A stretch of DNA of 64,000 nucleotides from Streptomyces sp. NBC_00335 (GCF_036127095.1 NZ_CP108006.1:8485501-8549500); one strand, 5' to 3'; positions 36,132 through 45,079 are shown, numbered from the stretch's first letter. Translations and numbers: made by a program. The notes: a model not told the origin generated them from the sequence alone.

Positions 36132-36239
36132 GGCCTACCCCCCTCCGAACAGCCGGACCTGCTCCGGCCACATTGCCCCTCTGCATACCCAACCGCCCAC
36201 GTGGCGAGACACCCCCTGCTACCAGTCGGGATCCCGGGG

Positions 36240-36375
36240 ACCACTGCGCGCCGGCGGCCGCGCGGTTCTCATCGGGTACGTCGTGGGCAAGCCCCTGCGG
36301 GTCGACCTTCCGGCGCTGCCGGCCCGGGACGTGGCGCTGCTGCCGGTGAACATGGTCCGGCGAGGGCGGCGAAAG
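36240..36375 (+). pseudogene. Quinone oxidoreductase / zinc-type alcohol dehydrogenase fragment
   Basis: The plus strand reads GRAVLIGYVVGKPLRVDLPA and then LPARDVALLPVNMVRRGR, a pattern typical of the C-terminal Rossmann part of NADPH:quinone reductase-like MDR proteins. It has no start, no 5' domains and soon loses coding sense. A remnant of about 45 codons. Confidence 0.55.
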
Positions 36376-36467
36376 CGGCACGATCCACCCCTCGCCATGG
36401 CCTCCGCGCGGGCCCACCAACCGACGAACTGACCGGCCGCGTCGTGCGCTGAGATGCCGCCCACCCG

Positions 36468-37052
36468 CTAGTTCAAGGAGAGCCACATGTCGACGCTCTC
36501 GATCCCCCGTTCGCGAAAGACGCCGGCTGGCTTGAATCCCGCCTTTTCGTAGGCGCGGATCGCCTGGGCGTTGGAGGTTCGGGTGCCGCCGAAGAGGATG
36601 ACGTGTCGGCATCCGCGCTGACGCAGGATGCCGAGGGCCCCTTTGAGCAGCTCGGTTCCGAGACCGTTGCCCTGCAAATGATCGGCAACGACGGGGGCGA
36701 TGCGGCAGTCCGCGCCGTTCTCGATTGCCCACCCGAGATTCCGGTAACGCGCCTTCTCGCCCTCCGGGATTGCGAACTGGGCCAGCAGATAGGCCACCAC
36801 GTGATCGTCATGAGCATCCGCCAGCACGAAACGCAGGGCGGTCGGGTCATCGAGAGCAGCACAGATCCGCTCCGCTTCAGTCCGGTCGAGCGGATGCGGG
36901 TGGTAGCGCTCTCTGGTCCCCGCCGAGAGTGCTTCGAGAAAATCCCCGAAACTGGAGGCGTCTCCACTCTTCAGGGCACGCAGGGTGGCGACAGCGCCAT
37001 TGATCCCGGTGACCGGCCTCGCGAGGAACGGCTGCGCGATGGAATCGTCCAT
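36468..37052 (-). CDS. GNAT-family N-acetyltransferase
   Basis: About 194 residues from ATG 37052 (MDDSIAQPFLARPVTG); the frame upstream is Pro/Thr-rich and unlikely to be translated. GNAT features: residues with LRALKSGDASSFGDFLEAL at the N-terminus; strand RFVLADAHDDHVVAYLLAQF; the acetyl-CoA motif A region ADCRIAPVVADHLQGNGLGT with QGNGLG pyrophosphate loop; and motif B NAQAIRAYEKAGFKPAGVFRE. It transfers an acetyl group to an amine of unknown identity. It stands alone. Confidence 0.85.
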   Translation of the reverse strand: MDDSIAQPFLARPVTGINGAVATLRALKSGDASSFGDFLEALSAGTRERYHPHPLDRTEAERICAALDDPTALRFVLADAHDDHVVAYLLAQFAIPEGEKARYRNLGWAIENGADCRIAPVVADHLQGNGLGTELLKGALGILRQRGCRHVILFGGTRTSNAQAIRAYEKAGFKPAGVFRERGIESVDMWLSLN

Positions 37053-37169
37053 GCCGGGCAGCGTAGCCAACCTGCCCAGGGGAGGGGAGGCAACGGGCGG
37101 AGGCTGTCCCGCCTGGGGTGTGGAGCGTGCGCGTTCGGTGGCGAGGACCTTGGGTCTCGGGGTTGGAGT

Positions 37170-37545
37170 GGCCGTTGCGGCAGCTTCTACTACGAGGAGC
37201 GTCAACTGCTGCGGCAGCAACAGGTCCTCGTGTTACGGGCGCCAACGCGATGAGCCAGGCCGACGCCGACACCGCGCACCGTGAACGCACCGCACAGATG
37301 ATCCGGCTGGCCGAACTCATGGCCGCAGGGCATCCGGCCGACGCCGACCCGGTCCAGGCCGAAACCGACGCCCAGTACCGGGCGCTGACCGAACTGCGCG
37401 CCGTCTCCGCCGAGGACTACCGGGCCATCGGACGCTCCATCGTCGACAACGAGACTGGCGCGCCGCATACGAGGCCATCGCTTCCGGCCTGGCCGCGTAC
37501 CAGCGCGACGCCATCGAGACCTACGCCAGCACCCGGCTGACCTGA
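37170..37545 (+). pseudogene. Decayed TipA-like MerR regulator
   Basis: Three pieces in different frames add up to a TipA-type protein. SFYYEERQLLRQQQVLVLRA (about 37176-37240) resembles the MerR helix-turn-helix. MSQADADTAHRERTAQMIRL continuing to AIGRSIVDNE (ATG 37250 to ~37452) matches the antibiotic-binding TipAS domain. DWRAAYEAIASGLAAYQRDA and on to the TGA at 37543-37545 completes TipAS one base out of frame. One internal deletion and one single-base frameshift explain this. Confidence 0.6.
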
Positions 37546-37753
37546 GACACGACGCAGCCGCCATCGGGGGAGAGGCGCTATGGCGCATGCGTCGCGTCAC
37601 GGAGGTCCGGCGAGGTTCGATCAACGATCCAGCGGGGCGGAATGCGCCAACGACGTCCCCCACCGGGGCCCTCAGTCGTGCCCCGAGCCGTTCCCCAAGT
37701 CGTGCGCACGGTCAACCGTCCTGCCCTCCCCGGCGTGTAAGCCTCCGGAGGGG

Positions 37754-37790
37754 AGCCCGGGAAACCCGGGAAACCCGGGGAACCCGAGGG
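37754..37790. repeat. CCCGGGAAA tandem repeat
   Basis: CCCGGGAAA is repeated about 2.5-3 times, ending CCCGGGGAACCCGAGG, just upstream of the membrane protein gene. The unit is self-complementary in part, so it can also form short hairpins. Confidence 0.75.
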
Positions 37791-37805
37791 AGACAGGGGG
37801 CGGGC

Positions 37806-38471
37806 ATGGCCGGGACGAGGAATCCGGTGGGGCTGTGGGGGTGGGTGACCCTGGGGCGCGTACTGGTCGCCGTGGGGGCGCCGGTGGCGGCCGCCGGGGT
37901 GGCGTTCGGCGTCGGGTGGGCGGGAGCGGGCGGCTGGCTGGGCGGCGGACTGGTGGTGCTCGGCGGGATCGTCGTGCCCCTGGCGGGGCTCGCCTACCAT
38001 GCTGCCCGGGCCGGGCAGCGCGGCGCACTACTCATCGCCTGGAGCGCGTTGCCGGCGGCCGTCGGAGGGTTCCTCGCTCTGAACTCCGTGGACCACGTGG
38101 CGCTGCGAGAACGGGGAGTGGAGGTCACCTGCGTGGTCGAGGCCGTGACTTCCCGCGTCGAGAGGTACTCCACCTTCAACGTCGAGACCGGCCAGACCGT
38201 CCACCAGACCACCAAGTACGACCACCGGCTCGGCTGCCCGCCCGGTGGTCCCTCCGCCCTGACCAGGGACGAGGAACTGGCTAAGGCCGGCGCCCAGTTG
38301 CGCTTGGTCTACGACCCGCGGGGCGAGGTGCAGCCGGAGAAGCCCGGGGACGTCCACGGCGAGGGCATGCGGCACGCCGTCTTCGCCGCGCTGCTGCTCG
38401 CGATGGCCATGGGACTGTGCGGAGCCCTCGCGGAGGCCCTCATGGTGTACCCGCTGCCAGAGGACCGGTGA
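37806..38471 (+). CDS. Membrane protein of unknown function (DUF3592-like layout)
   Basis: 221 residues from ATG 37806, with AGGGGGCGGG upstream; the longer frame back to 37587 is repeat-rich. Hydrophobic segments: ~12-35 (VTLGRVLVAVGAPVAAAGVA), ~40-60 (GGGLVVLGGIVVPLAGLAYH), ~72-90 (ALLIAWSALPAAVGGFLAL) and ~190-212 (FAALLLAMAMGLCGALAEAL). Between the third and fourth lies a ~95-residue soluble domain with ERGVEVTCVVEAVTSRVERY, KYDHRLGCPPG and AGAQLRLVYDPRGEVQPEKP. This is the pattern of DUF3592-type domains: a strand-rich domain between TM helices. Substrate unknown. Confidence 0.7.
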   Translation: MAGTRNPVGLWGWVTLGRVLVAVGAPVAAAGVAFGVGWAGAGGWLGGGLVVLGGIVVPLAGLAYHAARAGQRGALLIAWSALPAAVGGFLALNSVDHVALRERGVEVTCVVEAVTSRVERYSTFNVETGQTVHQTTKYDHRLGCPPGGPSALTRDEELAKAGAQLRLVYDPRGEVQPEKPGDVHGEGMRHAVFAALLLAMAMGLCGALAEALMVYPLPEDR

Positions 38472-38689
38472 ACGACTGAAGGCGGCACCCCCGCAGGAGA
38501 GCCGCCAAGGGAACGGAAGCGCATGAATCCCAGCGACCAGAACGGCTCCGCTTCCGCTCGCGCTGCCGACAAGGCGCCCCGCTACGGCAACCGGCGCGCC
38601 CTCTGATCAGTCGCACGTTCTGATCCTGCACCGGTCATGCACCCGGCGCACGAGAGGCTTCAGTGGGGCGCGTTCCTCGAACTCGGCAA

Positions 38690-38967
38690 CACTCCAGAGC
38701 CGGCCCAGCACCTGTCCGCCGGCCACAGCAAGAGGTCCGTCGCCCGCCGGCTCGGCACGGGATCCGGTACGGTCCTCCGCTGTGCCGAAGCCGCGGAGCC
38801 GGAGCTGTTGCTCACCGGCCAGCGGCAAAGCCGTCCGACCAAGCTCGACGCCCTGGAACTCCGGAGTCGTCGAAGGCCATGCCCATCGGATCAAGATGCT
38901 GAAGCGCCAGATGTTCGGCCGCGCAGGCTTCGAGCTTCTCCGCCAGCGCGTCCTGCTTCACACGTGA
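38690..38967 (+). pseudogene. ISL3-family transposase remnant 1
   Basis: N-terminal HTH piece GHSKRSVARRLGTGSGTVLR (frame a) runs to about 38850. It is joined by an internal deletion and frame change to the family's C-terminal signature VVEGHAHRIKMLKRQMFGRA, which ends at the TGA near 38967. The central DDE region is missing, so the element is dead. No terminal repeats are recognised. Confidence 0.7.
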
Positions 38968-39011
38968 CACCCGTGTCCCACACTGACTCGTCAACGCAAT
39001 AGCCTCAGCTT

Positions 39012-39812
39012 GTGACCCACAGCAGCAGCCAGAACGAGCAGCCTCACCCCGTCGCCCTCCCTCCCTTTCAAACACTGCTGGACCATACGAACTGGGCGTC
39101 GCTCGCGACAGCCTGCGGGACGGGCGAGGCTCTGCCGGCAGCATTGACGCTTCTCATCAACGCCGACCCGGTCATCAGGGAGTCCGCTCTCCACGATGCG
39201 CTCGGGCCCGTGACTCACCAGAACAGCATGTACGAGGCCACTATCCCGGTGGCGCTCTATGCCGCGGCGATCCTCAACCATCCGGCCATCACGGCGGGCG
39301 ACGACAACCCCGACGTCGAAACACAGAACCACCCGACTCTCCTGCGCCTCCTCGACTGGCTCGGCGACACCGCCTACGACGCCAACGACGAGTGCGTCGC
39401 CACCGGTGAACGCGTCTTCGACGAGAGCTTCCTCGACGAGAGTGAGGAGATGCGTGCGTTCCGGAAGGCGCGCCCAGCGATCTTCTCCGCAGTTCACCCC
39501 CTTCTCGGTCATGACGACGAAGCCGTCCGTCACACCGCCCTGGTCACTGCCATTCCCCTCATCGAGCATCCCCTCCTCACCCCACACCAGGCCGATCTGG
39601 CCGACCACGCCCGACGCCTACTGGCCGTCAGCACCGACCGACACCACCGCGACCGCGTCCTGGACGCGCTGAAGGCCTGGGGCCACGACACCAGCGAATC
39701 GGAGAACGAGTCCGACATCGCGGCCCGCGAGCACTACGCCCACCTCAGAGCCGCCCGCGCTTCTTGGGACGGCAACTGGACAGGCGGCTACAGCGACGAC
39801 CCGCCGTTCTGA
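39012..39812 (+). CDS. HEAT-like repeat protein of unknown function
   Basis: 266 residues, GTG 39012. Helical throughout. N-terminal FQTLLDHTNWASLATACGTG, the HQNSMYEATIPVALYAAAIL segment and the HDDEAVRHTALVTAIPLIEH repeat show tandem HEAT-like helices. The N-terminal ~80 residues align well by eye with those of the larger HEAT protein at 42852-44942 (W-A-S-x-x-x-A-x-G-x-x-E-x-L-P and H-Q-x-[ST]-x-Y). The C-terminus is acidic, then aromatic (WDGNWTGGYSDDPPF). Probably cytosolic protein-protein interaction; no enzyme motif. Confidence 0.7.
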   Translation: MTHSSSQNEQPHPVALPPFQTLLDHTNWASLATACGTGEALPAALTLLINADPVIRESALHDALGPVTHQNSMYEATIPVALYAAAILNHPAITAGDDNPDVETQNHPTLLRLLDWLGDTAYDANDECVATGERVFDESFLDESEEMRAFRKARPAIFSAVHPLLGHDDEAVRHTALVTAIPLIEHPLLTPHQADLADHARRLLAVSTDRHHRDRVLDALKAWGHDTSESENESDIAAREHYAHLRAARASWDGNWTGGYSDDPPF

Positions 39813-40020
39813 CTCAGGGCCCGTGCCCCCTCAGCCCCCATGGATCACCCTGCGTGGCCGCACCACAAGCAGTGGACCAGAGCCGTTTGTCGCACTGACC
39901 TGCGCTGCGCCCCTCCACCGGCCGGACCCACGATTCCACCTGTAGACGGCTGTTCCGACAGCCGGGAAGCCGCCCCCGGACCGGCCCGACCCGGCGCAAG
40001 CCGGTCGTAGGGCAGGGCGC

Positions 40021-40920
40021 TTACGTCACCAGGTGCAGCGATGTTCCAGCGATGCCCAGCCGTACGCTCTGGCCCCAGGTCAGCTCCAGCGCGTCGCTCT
40101 CCATCCCGTCGCCGAATACCACGATCCGGTCCGACTCCACGGTCAGCTGCAACCCCTGACCCCGCCCCAGCTCCCCGGCGACCCTCGTCGTACCGGTCGC
40201 GGGCGAGGGCCAGGCCTCCCGCACGAACCACAGGAGCCGCTGCTCGCAGGGTGCGGGCAGCCCTGCGGAGCTGCCGCGCTCCAGCCACAGGGAACGCAGC
40301 CAGCCGGTGGCGCCCGTGCCTGTGCCCACCAGCACCCCGGAGGACGCCTGGGCCTCGCCCGGGCCGTTGTCGCCGTCGGAACCCAGGCGGTAGCGGGCTG
40401 TCTGGTGACCGTACGAGCCCAGGTAGATCTCGTTCAGCGCGAGAAGGCGCTGGGTGTCGTCCGCGACGGCCTCGACCATGGTCAGCTCCTCCGCCCGGCC
40501 TCCGGCAGCGATTGCGGCACGCAGCAGCGCAGCCGTGTCGGCGCAGCGGTGACGGACCAGGACTCCCGGGTTTCGCCCGGGGTCGGTGTCGATGCCCACT
40601 ACCGGCTGTCCGCGCAGGTACTTCGCGGTATTGGCGACCAGGCCGTCCTGGCCGACCACGACCACCACGTCCTCCGGGGCGAACAGGAAGCGGTCCAGGT
40701 CCGCCCGCTCCACCCGGGAGCTGCGCCAGGTGAGCGGCACCGCCGCCGCCACCTCCCGCAGCGCCTGCCGCGTGCGTTCGTGGCGGCGGGCCACCTCGTC
40801 GATCGACCGGCCCCGGCTGGAGAGGAAGAACGCGGCCTGCCCGTGCGTCCCGTGCCGGGCGAGCAGTTCCTCGTACTCGGTTCTGCGGTGCACGAGCACC
40901 GCCCTTGGGGCCAGGCTCAC
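40021..40920 (-). CDS. ATP-NAD kinase-family protein
   Basis: 299 residues from GTG 40920, which overlaps the stop of the SPFH gene (GTGA). Family landmarks: the substrate loop VVVVGQDGLVANTAKYL, in place of the GGDGT motif (first Gly to Gln; Asp retained); PVVGIDTDPGRNPGVL; LALNEIYLG, corresponding to the NE motif; and SSGVLVGTGTGATGW, corresponding to the STGSTAY loop. The C-terminal half is a beta-sandwich (LTVESDRIVVFGDGM). Overall fold like NadK, but the altered first motif means NAD phosphorylation should not be assumed. It is cotranscribed with the SPFH gene. Confidence 0.78.
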   Translation of the reverse strand: MSLAPRAVLVHRRTEYEELLARHGTHGQAAFFLSSRGRSIDEVARRHERTRQALREVAAAVPLTWRSSRVERADLDRFLFAPEDVVVVVGQDGLVANTAKYLRGQPVVGIDTDPGRNPGVLVRHRCADTAALLRAAIAAGGRAEELTMVEAVADDTQRLLALNEIYLGSYGHQTARYRLGSDGDNGPGEAQASSGVLVGTGTGATGWLRSLWLERGSSAGLPAPCEQRLLWFVREAWPSPATGTTRVAGELGRGQGLQLTVESDRIVVFGDGMESDALELTWGQSVRLGIAGTSLHLVT

Positions 40921-41930
40921 GCGCCCGCGCCGCTTTCCGGGCGTCCGAGCTTGGCGAGGAGCCCGGTGAGGACGTCAGGAGAGAGGGTGATGCTCTCGAT
41001 CCGCGGCAGGTTCTCCGCCAGCCGGGTCACCGCCAGGGCGTGCAGCGTGCCCGGGCCGGCTTCGTCGTGCACCCGCAGCCAGGCTGCCTGAACCTCGGCG
41101 TTCGCCGCGCCCGTCTCGCGCGCCGCCTCGGCGTCAGCGAGGGCCAGGCGGACCTTGCGGGCCGCCTCGGTCTCGGTCCGGATGCCGTCCGCCGCCGCCT
41201 TCTCCTCGGCCTCGCGGCGGGCGTTGGTGCCGCGCTGGTCGATCAGTTGCTCCTCGCGCCTGGCCAGTTCGATCTGACTGGCCAGCTCGTTCTCGGCGAT
41301 GGCAAGCTCACGCTCGACGGCGACGGCCCGCCGTTCATAGGTGGCCCGGTCCGCCTCCTGCTGGATCTGCTCGCGGGCCGGGGTGCGCAGGGCGCGTTCC
41401 ACCTCGGCCTCGGGGCGGATCGCCACGACCCGAACGGCCACCACATCGATGCCGGTGGCCGGGAGTCTGGGCTCGGCGGCGAGACCGGCGGTGACGCTTC
41501 CCCGCACGGAGGCGACGCCGTCCACCAGAGCGACGGCCAGCGGAGTCCGGGCCAGTACGTCGAGCGTGTGCTGCTGCGCGGTTTCGGTGAGGAGAGTGGC
41601 GATCTGCTCCAAGGGGGCTCCGCGCCAGCTCCCGGTGTCCGGGTCGACGGAGAAGTCGAGCCGGGCCGCGGCTTCGGCCGGGTCGCTGATCCGGTAGGTG
41701 ACGGTGGCCTGCACGGCGACGTCCTGAAAGTCGGACGTACGGGCGTGGAACGCCATGGCCAGCTCCCGGTCGTCGACCGGGACTTCGGACAGCGCCGCTG
41801 AGAGTGACCGGTACCAGAAACTGAGCCCCAGCCCGTCGTGGACGAGTCGGCCGCGCTTGTGGTGGCGGATGTGAGTGGTGGGCGCGGAGCGCAGATGACG
41901 CCAACCAAAGCGTCGGGTGATGTCGGCCAT
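40917..41930 (-). CDS. SPFH/Band 7 domain protein
   Basis: 337 residues, ATG 41930, with AAGGGGG upstream. An N-terminal region without a clear TM is followed by an SPFH domain (about 30-210) including SEVPVDDRELAMAFHARTSDFQDVAV-type strands and ATGIDVVAVRVVAIRPEAEV. A long Ala/Glu/Arg coiled coil (about 205-290; EREQ-type REEQLIDQRGTNARREAEEK) follows. SPFH proteins oligomerise into membrane microdomain scaffolds. It is the first gene of a two-gene operon with the NAD-kinase-like protein. Its promoter is covered by two palindromes at 41948-41995. Confidence 0.88.
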   Translation of the reverse strand: MADITRRFGWRHLRSAPTTHIRHHKRGRLVHDGLGLSFWYRSLSAALSEVPVDDRELAMAFHARTSDFQDVAVQATVTYRISDPAEAAARLDFSVDPDTGSWRGAPLEQIATLLTETAQQHTLDVLARTPLAVALVDGVASVRGSVTAGLAAEPRLPATGIDVVAVRVVAIRPEAEVERALRTPAREQIQQEADRATYERRAVAVERELAIAENELASQIELARREEQLIDQRGTNARREAEEKAAADGIRTETEAARKVRLALADAEAARETGAANAEVQAAWLRVHDEAGPGTLHALAVTRLAENLPRIESITLSPDVLTGLLAKLGRPESGAGA

Positions 41931-41947
41931 GGGGAACCCCCTTCATT

Positions 41948-41995
41948 TCGTCAATGCGACGATAACGAGATGTGTTCATATCGTCAAGAGGACGA
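41948..41995 (-). promoter_or_regulatory. Promoter overlapped by two TCGTC-N5-GACGA operators
   Basis: Palindromes TCGTC-N5-GACGA lie at 41948-41962 and 41981-41995, with centres 33 bp apart. Read on the minus strand, TTGACG (41982-41987), a 17-bp spacer and TATCGT (41959-41964) make a near-consensus vegetative promoter. The -35 lies inside one palindrome and the -10 inside the other, about 30 bases before the SPFH start. Repression by a dimer bound on one DNA face is the simplest reading. Confidence 0.75.
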
Positions 41996-42021
41996 AAAGG
42001 GGCGCTGAGGCCGTGACCGCC

Positions 42022-42135
42022 CGGTTCACTCTCGGCTGGAGCTCCGGCAGCATCGAGGGCCCCGTCAGCCGCATCATGAAGATCAAGCGGCAGCTCTACG
42101 GCCGGGCCGGATTCGCACCACTCCGACGGACATAA
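42022..42135 (+). pseudogene. ISL3-family transposase remnant 2
   Basis: Only the C-terminal signature survives: WSSGSIEGPVSRIMKIKRQL then YGRAGFAPLRR, ending with TAA at 42133-42135. The sequence differs from remnants 1 and 3, so it is an independent old insertion. Confidence 0.7.
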
Positions 42136-42599
42136 TGCGAGCTGTGGACATGAGGCCGGAGTTGTTGCCCCCGCCAGTGAGCCGGCAGCGGCTGGACGAG
42201 CTGTGCGCCGAGGTTGAGCGGATCGCTGAGCTGCTGGTCGCCCGCCCAGAAGCGGTGGGCGAGGCGATCGCGGCCTTCAACGCGATGACAGGTCACGACT
42301 ACGTGGCTCTCGACTTCGCCGAGTACGACGCGAGCAGGAGCCTGGAGGAGTTCGCGAGGGAGGCGGCCCGGCCGGCTCGCCCTGTGGTTGCGGACATCAC
42401 CCGGGACGAGCTCGTTGAGATCGTTCGCAGACTCCTCATGGCTGCCCCGGAGAGCGACTACTACCTGCGGCTCCTGGCGGCGAACGTGGCGCATCCCCAG
42501 GTGAGTGACCTGGTCTTCCACCCCTCGGATAGCCTCCAGAACGCCTCTGCGGAGCAGATTGTCGATGAGGCTCTGAAGTACCGGCCGATCGCGCTCTGA
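42135..42599 (+). CDS. Small acidic protein of unknown function
   Basis: 154 residues from ATG 42135, which overlaps the stop of the transposase remnant; ATG 42150 is an alternative. Helical, with LDELCAEVERIAELLVARPE and a central GHDYVALDFAEYDASRSLEE, then RDELVEIVRRLLMAAPESDYYLRLLAANV. The periodicity and composition suggest a compact soluble helical protein. I do not recognise the family. The sequence has good codon bias and is probably expressed. Confidence 0.6.
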   Translation: MRAVDMRPELLPPPVSRQRLDELCAEVERIAELLVARPEAVGEAIAAFNAMTGHDYVALDFAEYDASRSLEEFAREAARPARPVVADITRDELVEIVRRLLMAAPESDYYLRLLAANVAHPQVSDLVFHPSDSLQNASAEQIVDEALKYRPIAL

Positions 42600-42851
42600 G
42601 CTGTCGGGTAAGTCAACTGGCCGTGGCTTGTTGTTCGGCGCGGGCGTAGCTGCTCGCGAGGTGGCAGGAGCCGGAGCCACATGGACATCGAACGCCACCG
42701 TCACACTCCGCGAGGACTTCCCGAGACTCCTCCAGGACCTGTGTCAGAACCCGCAATCATCGACCTAGCCGGTCCGGCAGGAGCCGGGCCTTTTCGTGCA
42801 CCAGCCCCGATGCGCGGAAGGCGTGGACCGAATCTGAGGCCCCCGGAGCGC

Positions 42852-44942
42852 TCAAATGGCGGTCAGGATGGCACGCAGCCGCTCGTCCTCGCGGATGATG
42901 CTGTTCGCGAGGCCCGATACGACGATGCGCTGGTCCTGCTCGGCGAGTTCGGCCACGCGCAGGCGCTGGTGGGTGCTCAGGGCGGTGGCACCGAGGGCTT
43001 GGAGGGCCTCGCAGGCGCCGGAGATGTCCGCTCCGGTTTCGGCGGAGTGGAGAGCTGCCTCGGCGAGTTGGCCGAGGTCGACGACATCGGGGTCGGCGAT
43101 GGCGAGCAGTGCGAGGACGCCGGCTGGGGCCTTCTCGGGGTCGGCGAGCAGTTGTTCCAGTCTGGGGATCAGGGGCCGGGCGGCCGCTCCGAGCAGGGTG
43201 GCTGCGCGGAGGGCGTGGACGACGGTCCACCGGTACCAGAGGTGGTTGCCGGTGGTGCGGTCGAGGACGGAGGCCAGGATCGTGACGGCTTCCTCGGCGT
43301 TGCCGGCGATCTGCCACAGGGCGGTGGCGATCGCGATGTCGCGGTCCAGCTGCGGGGTGGTCGGCTCGACGTCTTGGCTGACTGCGGCCCGCAGGGCGGG
43401 GAGCAGTCCAGCGGCCGTCACGCCCAGAGCAGCGGCGGCCTGGGCAGCCTCACCGACCTCGCGCGGGCAGGCGGCGAGTGCCTGGGCGACGGCATCGAGT
43501 ACGACGTCGGTCTCGCCGGTGAGGTCGTGGTGGGCCCGAGCCACCATCAGCGACCCGGCGGCGGCACGCAGCGAGGCGCCGGCCTGCTCGCGCTCGGCCT
43601 GCGGGGCGGCGGCTGCCACCGCGGTGATGGCGGTGGACGCGTACGGGAAGCGGGGCAGCACTGCGTACAGCTCGGGCAAGGCGGCAGCGGCCTGCGGCCC
43701 CCACTGGCGCAGGAGCTGGACCAGGTCGGCGGTCTCGTTGTTGCCGAGCCCGTCTGCGGCCAGGTGTGCGCGGACGGCGGCGAGCAGGTCCCGGTCGAAG
43801 GGGAAGGCGGGGGCCTGGAAGTCTCCTGCGGCGTCGAGCGCGCGGGGGCGCCGGTCGAGCTCCCGGGCCAGCAGCGGCGCGGCCTGTTGGGGCGCGACCC
43901 GAACGAGCGCGGCCAATGCCTGGTCGGCAGTCTCGTCGTCGGCTTGGGCGGCGAGTACGGCGAGAGCGTCCGCGGCCTCGGCGGCGGCCGGGCCGAGCTT
44001 GCCGAGCAGGGTTGACGCCGGGTACTCGGCCGCGAGAGGGCTCAGGGCCGGGACGAGTCGCCGGGGAGCGCTACGGGAGAGGTGGCAGGCATGGTCAGCC
44101 GCGGCGAGCGCCTCGGTCCGCACCTCGGGGCGGCCGTCGCGCAAGGCGGCATCCAGCAGGGCGAAGGCGGCCTCGTGGTCTGCTTCGATCTTGCGGCCCA
44201 GCAGGCTGTCAACGATCGTGTGCAGCGGCTCTCGGTGGTGCATGCTGTATCGGTCGACAGCGAATTCGCGGGCGGGTAGAAGGCCGAGCGTGGCATCGTG
44301 ATGGGCGTCGGTCCACGGCTCCCCGGCGGCCAGAGCGACGAGGAGCGCGGCCAGGCGTACCGGCGCGGGCGTGTCTGCATCGAGCAGCGCCAGGGTCTCG
44401 ACGGCGGCGCCGGAGCTGTCGACCCGTCCGAGGGCGATGAGCAGTTCGGCCCGGACACCGGGATCGGCCTCGGCCGTCCACCGGCTTCGCAGGGCGACGG
44501 GGGCAGCCTCGGTATCTCCGGTGTGGCCGAGGGTCCAAGCGGTGAGTAGCCGGACGTTCACGTCTTCATGTGCCAGCAGGGGTATCAACAGCGGGATTTG
44601 AGCCGCAACGGCGGCCCGGACGGCACCCGGCGCGATCTCCCACTCGTCATCGCTCTCGGCCAACCCGCCGAGCAAGCAGAGAACTTCGGCTGTCCCGGGC
44701 GGGGCAGCAGCAACAATCCGGGCGAGGTACGGGACGGCGTCCACGCTGGCGGGATACACCGTGCCCTGGTGGAGGATGCACGAGTACAGCTCCGAGATCG
44801 CCTCTCCGGCGTCCCCGGCGTCCCCGTCGCCCTCGGCGAGGGCGCGCAGCAGGTCAGGCAGGTCCTCGGCGGGGCCGTAGGCGTGCGAGACGGAGGCCCA
44901 GGGGTGGGCGTCGAGTCCGGTGAGGGCGTCAGCGAGATCCAT
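42852..44942 (-). CDS. Large HEAT-repeat protein
   Basis: 696 residues, ATG 44942. Nearly all-helical, with repeated pairs such as HEDVNVRLLTAWTLGHTGDT, DPGVRAELLIALGRVDSSGA and GRPEVRTEALAAADHACHLS: HEAT/PBS-lyase-like repeats along the whole chain. The first ~80 residues (MDLADALTGLDAHPWASVSH; HQGTVYPASVDAVPYLARIV) match the N-terminus of the 266-residue protein at 39012. No catalytic motif. A scaffold or recognition solenoid is the likely role. Confidence 0.8.
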   Translation of the reverse strand: MDLADALTGLDAHPWASVSHAYGPAEDLPDLLRALAEGDGDAGDAGEAISELYSCILHQGTVYPASVDAVPYLARIVAAAPPGTAEVLCLLGGLAESDDEWEIAPGAVRAAVAAQIPLLIPLLAHEDVNVRLLTAWTLGHTGDTEAAPVALRSRWTAEADPGVRAELLIALGRVDSSGAAVETLALLDADTPAPVRLAALLVALAAGEPWTDAHHDATLGLLPAREFAVDRYSMHHREPLHTIVDSLLGRKIEADHEAAFALLDAALRDGRPEVRTEALAAADHACHLSRSAPRRLVPALSPLAAEYPASTLLGKLGPAAAEAADALAVLAAQADDETADQALAALVRVAPQQAAPLLARELDRRPRALDAAGDFQAPAFPFDRDLLAAVRAHLAADGLGNNETADLVQLLRQWGPQAAAALPELYAVLPRFPYASTAITAVAAAAPQAEREQAGASLRAAAGSLMVARAHHDLTGETDVVLDAVAQALAACPREVGEAAQAAAALGVTAAGLLPALRAAVSQDVEPTTPQLDRDIAIATALWQIAGNAEEAVTILASVLDRTTGNHLWYRWTVVHALRAATLLGAAARPLIPRLEQLLADPEKAPAGVLALLAIADPDVVDLGQLAEAALHSAETGADISGACEALQALGATALSTHQRLRVAELAEQDQRIVVSGLANSIIREDERLRAILTAI

Positions 44943-45079
44943 GGGCGTGATCTTCGCAGCTGGGTCCGACAGGACTGTGAGGGGCCTGCCGCGACCTGCG
45001 TGAGCCCGGCTGCCTCGTCCCTACCGTCTGCGCTCGCACCATTCCCACTCCGACAACCTCCGCTGAGGAGTGACCGGAC

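Noticed and set aside
37613..37640. GGTTCGATCAACG resembling a tRNA T-arm
   Set aside because: No matching acceptor, D or anticodon stems can be drawn around it.
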